Source: Acridotheres tristis
Lineage: Eukaryota; Chordata; Aves; Passeriformes; Sturnidae
Direction: 5' to 3'
Assembly: GCA_037013685.1 (NCBI GenBank)
Contig: CM072885.1
Location: 3,074,612 to 3,138,611 of the forward strand
DNA: 64,000 nucleotides
Part shown: positions 59,806-64,000 of the stretch, in pieces
Numbering within the stretch: position 1 is the first letter of the stretch
Layout: the number at the start of each line of letters is the position of its first letter
Translations under genes and position numbers: made by a program
The notes under the pieces: model-generated
What the model was told of the DNA's origin: nothing
What the model saw: the letters and a program-made list of their open reading frames with translations, nothing else
Databases searched by the model: none

Positions 59806-62464
59806 AAAATGAAAGGTTCAGTTAATAGGACATTTGAACAACAGCAACAACAAAATTATAGAGTTGTTCCATAGCCTTTGTGCAAACCTGGTGTTCCCTG
59901 AGTGCTGAATACTCAAATGGAATTACATATTTCCTTTCAAGAGCAGGAGATCCAATTTCTGTGCCATTTGATGGGTTAGGTTTGATACTGGCTGCTTATG
60001 AAACGTTGAGAGCACTGCAGAGAGGGAAGTGGAGGGGAAATAAAAAAACCCGAAAGTTGTATCAGAAGATGTTTTGGCAGTTAAGTACTTCTCTTGTAGA
60101 AGAATTGTTTCCAGGACAACAAGGTTGATGGAGTTACAAAGTGAGTGTGTGTTTTCTTTCCTCTTCAACTGGTTAATCAGTGAGGTAGGAAAACTTTGCT
60201 TTGTATGTGAGCTGTGTTGCATCAGTTATTTTTAGTCTGCACTTGATTGTCCATGTGGCTCTTTTTAGCTGTTTGGGAGATACCTGGCATGCAAGAAATC
60301 ATATTTGCTTTGTGTTTTTCTTTAGGATCACGTGGTATTTTTTAAACTGACAATCTAGACTACTAACAGCTCTTTCTGGTTTTTGGGTTTTTTTGTTTGT
60401 TTGTTTGTTTGTTTGTTTTTTTAACGTTTGTTTCTCAGAGAAATAAAACAGCTTTGTTGCTTCGAGGCTTAAGCTCATCTCACTGGTGGGATGCAAGTTT
60501 CTTTCACTGTTTGCACAGAATTTTTCCTCTGTTGGTATAATACATTTTTTTTTTTTGTATATACTAATGATATACTGTCATGCAAATGACTTTGGAATAA
60601 ATTAAAGTATTAATTTTCTCCCAGAGTATATTCAGCTGTAGAATTCCATTGTGAGATCTATTTTCAACTGGAGTTAGGAACTTGGAATAAGACAGCTCTG
60701 AATTAAATGTAGTTGCCAATTTTAAAGGGGCACAGCTCGCATAGAATCACACCCATCTCCAAAATATGTTGATCTATTTAAAATCTGGAGGAGTACGATG
60801 AAATCTGTACTTGTGTGGTTTTCCTTTGTATATTTGATTGTACTCTGAGTTTAATTCTTTTCTTGATTGGTTTTTTTTTTCCTGCACAACAACATTTTGA
60901 GAAAGAAATGCCTTTTTTTAAAAAAAACCCACAAATATTGGCTGTGCATTTTAGAAGCAGAAATAACAAAAATAGTGTCCAGGTCATTAGTGAAAAACAC
61001 ACTTCGTAAAGCTCTATTGTTCTGCTAAATTAAATAGCTTGAAGTTTAACTGTGCCCCTTATAAATGAGTTGATGATTTCATACCCCCTAACGATTCATG
61101 TATTTATTTCATATAGAGACTGTAGGATTAAGAAACACTTTTTCTGCATAGTTGTCTGATGAATTAATGAGATACTCAGCTTCTTTCTGAATGTGTTGGG
61201 GTTCTGCTGGTGCTGAAGGTTGGATGCCATGTGCTAAGACCTGGGTGATCACTTAAGAAATTTTATTCTTTGGATGTGTTATTCTGTCCAAATCCATGTT
61301 CCTTTATTGTTTTGGTAGAATGACATGGCATAAAAACAGCCATGCTCAGGAGACCCGGTGATCACTGAATTATTTCTACATCCTGGGGCTTTCTATCTTG
61401 TTGGAAAGGGAAGGGAAGCAGTTTGACAAATCCATGCTAGCATTTACTTACTGCTTTGTTATCCTTTCCTGGCAGCAAACCATAGCCAGAGTCAGGAATC
61501 TTTCTGACTGGTGTGCTCTTTCCCTCTTTCCATCTCTTTTAAAATTTTTTATTTCCCCTTGCAAATTACCATTTTCAGCAGAACGAGAACTGCACTGACC
61601 TTGAGTGATGAGATGTTCTGTGCTTCATTTTCCACTCTGTTATTTAGTTATTTCATTATCTGGAACAATCCAGTTCTTCTTCATGGAGGTTTGAGTAGTT
61701 CTTCCAGGTTGCTACTTAGCCTAGTAAGGGAATGAGGAATTTTTTTGCTACTTCTGCTGGAAGTTTACTAATTATGTGGTTAAGTGGAGAATGTAGCATC
61801 AGAACATTCTTTTTCAGGACAATACTCTCATAACTCTACTTAGTAGATTTTTCTGTTTGTTTTTCTGGTTGCTTGCTCTTCTTTTGCTTCATTTCCCAGT
61901 AAGGTATGGGTATAATTTCTCTATTTCTATGGATTTGAATCCAATGCACAGAGCAGGATGTAAGGAACAGCCCTTCCAATATTTAACTCCCACTGACGTG
62001 TCTTGGGGTACCAGGTATGACCCAAACCAAGAGCCAGTCATCACCTTCCTGAATTAGGTGTTGGAGGCCAACAAGGAGCATTCACACATCTAACAAGACA
62101 CCACAGAGATATCTTTGAGCAATTAGATCCTTTTAAAAAAAACGCTTATTTACTTTCTCTGCAGCTACAAGGAATTTCTTTGGTCAACTCTGCAGTAGGT
62201 TTTGGAATTCATTTCTAGTTTGTCAGTGTTATGCTCAAATCGCCAGGCAGTCTCCAAGGTTCATCTTGATAGAGCAGTTTCATGTAACAGGAATACTCTG
62301 GCAGTCAAAATCAGAGAAACAGACAAGAAGGATGGAAATATTTTCCAGTGTTGACTAAAAGCAAGCAGTAAGCTTGAAGCATTACTTAACAGTGTAATGA
62401 AAAACGTCAGTTCGAGCAAATGCTTTTTTTTTAAACAGAATTTGTTTTCTCTGTTGTGTTGCAG
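59806..62464. other. Intron-like sequence leading to the candidate exon
   Basis: No gene or transposon was recognised. A (GTTT)n run lies at 60384-60422. T-runs lie at about 60544-60557 and 60870-60880. The last 40 bases form the T-rich polypyrimidine-type context of the acceptor at 62464. Confidence 0.5.
60384..60422 (+). repeat. (TTTG)n microsatellite
   Basis: About seven TTTG units end in a T-run. A simple tetranucleotide repeat. Confidence 0.85.
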
Positions 62465-62514
62465 AAAAAGAAAGGGTGGCCGAGTTGCACAAGTGAACCA
62501 GGACGACACAAAAT
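62465..62514 (+). CDS. Candidate 50-nt internal exon of an unidentified rightward gene
   Basis: The left side has a T-rich tract (TTTTTTTTTAAACAG...TTTGTTTTCTCTGTTGTGTT) ending in GCAG. The right side is AAAAT|GTAAGT, close to the consensus vertebrate donor. The 50 bases between are CpG-bearing and purine-rich, unlike the AT-rich flanks. Two frames are open. One reads KRKGGRVAQVNQDDTK and the other KKKGWPSCTSEPGRHK; the third has a stop. I do not recognise either peptide with certainty and give no gene name. The exon could also be 5' UTR. It ends in AAAAT, so if the next exon starts with G an ATG would be formed across the junction. At about 57.7 kb from the CpG-island donor, it would make a very long first intron. 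Confidence 0.5.
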
Positions 62515-64000
62515 GTAAGTCAAAGAGGAGTGCTCATTTTCCTATTTTATAAGATTATTGATCAGCTTTTCTATAAGACATCCATTTAATTATGAAGGCC
62601 ATTAGTTTTCCTCATTTCCTGGTGTTTGAGTGCAGTTTGTAGAACTGTCTGGGTTCCCTGTTTTTGAGCCACGTGGCTCAACATGAGTGGCACAAGGTGG
62701 ATCTTTTCTCTCCCTTTGTCACCACTGTGTCAAGGCACAAAGGAGTTCAAAGCTGGGTTGTGTCTTAATTACTGCTGTTGTAGCTGTGATGATCCAGGGA
62801 TGTGAAGAGGAGGGCTTTGAAGGCAAGAAGGGCTGGAAAGGGATTTTAACCTCTAAAAGTAATTAGAATTGTCTGTCATTTCAGCTGGTGTAAGAAAAGC
62901 TTGGACCTTACTTGGAGGCTGCTGTATTTTGGCTGAGTATTTTGGAATACGTTTAAAACAGTTGGGACTTGGGTACTGTGAGAGTTCATGGTTTGGTGGA
63001 GCTTGGAGCAGCCTGGCCTAGTGGACCACACAAGACCTTTTCCATTTTGGTCAAGAGAGCAGCGTGCTCTTCAGTGATATTTTGCATAGCAAGCCTTACA
63101 GACCATCTTTCTGATTCACTTCTGCTATTCAATGGCACATTTTAAAGAGAGATGCTTCCAACTGTCTTGAGCAGAGAGTGCTCTGTGTGATAACAACATC
63201 TACACTGCCATTGTAATAACAAAACCCAAGGTGATTCTGGGTCTGGTTTCACACCAGCTAACAAGTGGACTCATTATAAGATGATGTGAGGTTTTCTATG
63301 TATTGTTGACTCAACTCTAAAATACCTATAACTCTGCAAAATGCGTCTCGGCTTGTTTACTAAGTGAGAAGTGTATTTTTAATGCATAGGTTTTGAAATT
63401 ATTGGTGACTCCAGTTTTTCCAACAGCCTTTGTGGGGTGTTTTAGTTACAACTGTTTTTTACTTTTATGGATGCCATTTTAATTTATACCTATATCTCCT
63501 CTTTTTAAATTTTTTCTGTCGGAAAATTTTTAAGTAATTCTGCAGAACTACTTTTTATAGACACTCAATATAAAAAAAAAAATGGTAGAACATGTGTCAG
63601 GCATCTGCAATTCCTTCAGCATCATGTTTTCCACAATGATTTAATAGCTGTTGAGTCTCCTCAAATAACTTTGTTTCCAAGACCTATTTTATGGTAATAA
63701 ATCATCTTGGCTGTAAAATTCTTGAAATGATTCAGTAGGACAATCGTTTCCTTAGCACATTCCCTGAGAGATCATAGATAGGAATGGAAAAGTCCTTAAC
63801 CAGGTCAGCTTTTTCCCTGCAATACTTGTGGTCAGTGCTGGAAGTGATAATGAAGTTGCCAGCATTTGTTCTGGTGAACTGCAGTTCTCCAGTGTTCCCT
63901 GATCATTTCTTGCTAATTTACAGTGAGTGTGCTATTAGAGGTACTAAATTACACTAAGAAATTCTGAGCCAGATAGAGAATAAAAGATTTGTCATGGTGT
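62515..64000. other. Intron-like sequence to window end
   Basis: AT-rich, T/G-skewed sequence with no further exon recognised. Weak CR1-like text occurs at 62997-63035 (GGTGGAGCTTGGAGCAGCC, then TGGCCTAGTGGACC) and at about 63771-63803, too decayed to call firmly. The gene presumably continues beyond the window. Confidence 0.5.

Noticed and set aside
62997..63035. CR1-like text near the right end
   Set aside because: It matches only about 40 bases loosely with no tail. Chance or extreme decay cannot be told apart, so it is not listed as an element.
1..64000. CRISPR arrays, bacterial operons, tRNA and rRNA genes
   Set aside because: No repeat-spacer arrays, Shine-Dalgarno-led gene strings or recognisable tRNA/rRNA blocks were seen. 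The tandem repeat at 6162-6556 has no unique spacers.

Overview
This window reads as vertebrate nuclear DNA, almost certainly from a bird. The grounds are many 3'-end fragments of CR1 LINEs ending in or starting from the ATTCTRTGATTC-type tail, a solo LTR of a type widespread in avian genomes, a dense CpG island, and otherwise AT-rich sequence with no long open frames. I see no bacterial, organellar, plasmid or CRISPR features, no rRNA and no recognisable tRNA. Apparent ORFs of 60-500 codons are chance frames. Many lack an ATG start, lie in GC-rich low-complexity DNA, or run through repeats.

Layout. Positions 1-3590 are AT-rich flank with no gene that I can support. Positions about 3600-6160 are a CpG island in two lobes, split by a T/A-rich trough at about 4020-4330. 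It holds candidate splice donors for rightward transcripts, GC boxes, two CCAAT boxes and two CACGTG E-boxes. It also holds a perfect 15-bp-arm hairpin and long G/C homopolymers. A GGGGTCTGATGGGGACCGT-type minisatellite follows at 6162-6556. Positions 6560-62464 look like the long first intron of a rightward gene. The + strand is visibly rich in T and G with many T-runs, as expected for the non-template strand of a transcribed vertebrate intron. This stretch contains a small CpG patch (about 11400-11740), one solo LTR (29213-29738) and about 17 recognisable CR1 pieces, densest at 43-60 kb. It also contains a (CTTCT)n polypyrimidine tract (50111-50299) and smaller simple repeats. A 50-nt candidate internal exon with a good acceptor and donor lies at 62465-62514. 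From 62515 to 64000 is intronic-looking sequence.

Most likely reading: the 5' end of one large + strand gene. It has a CpG-island promoter with several possible first exons, then an intron of more than 50 kb, then a short exon 2 that is either 5' UTR or the start of coding. I could not identify the gene from this little coding material and give no symbol. I found no novel multi-gene system. The most unusual signals are the hairpin inside the CpG island, the minisatellite abutting the paired E-boxes, and the possible very short exon at 4905-4922.
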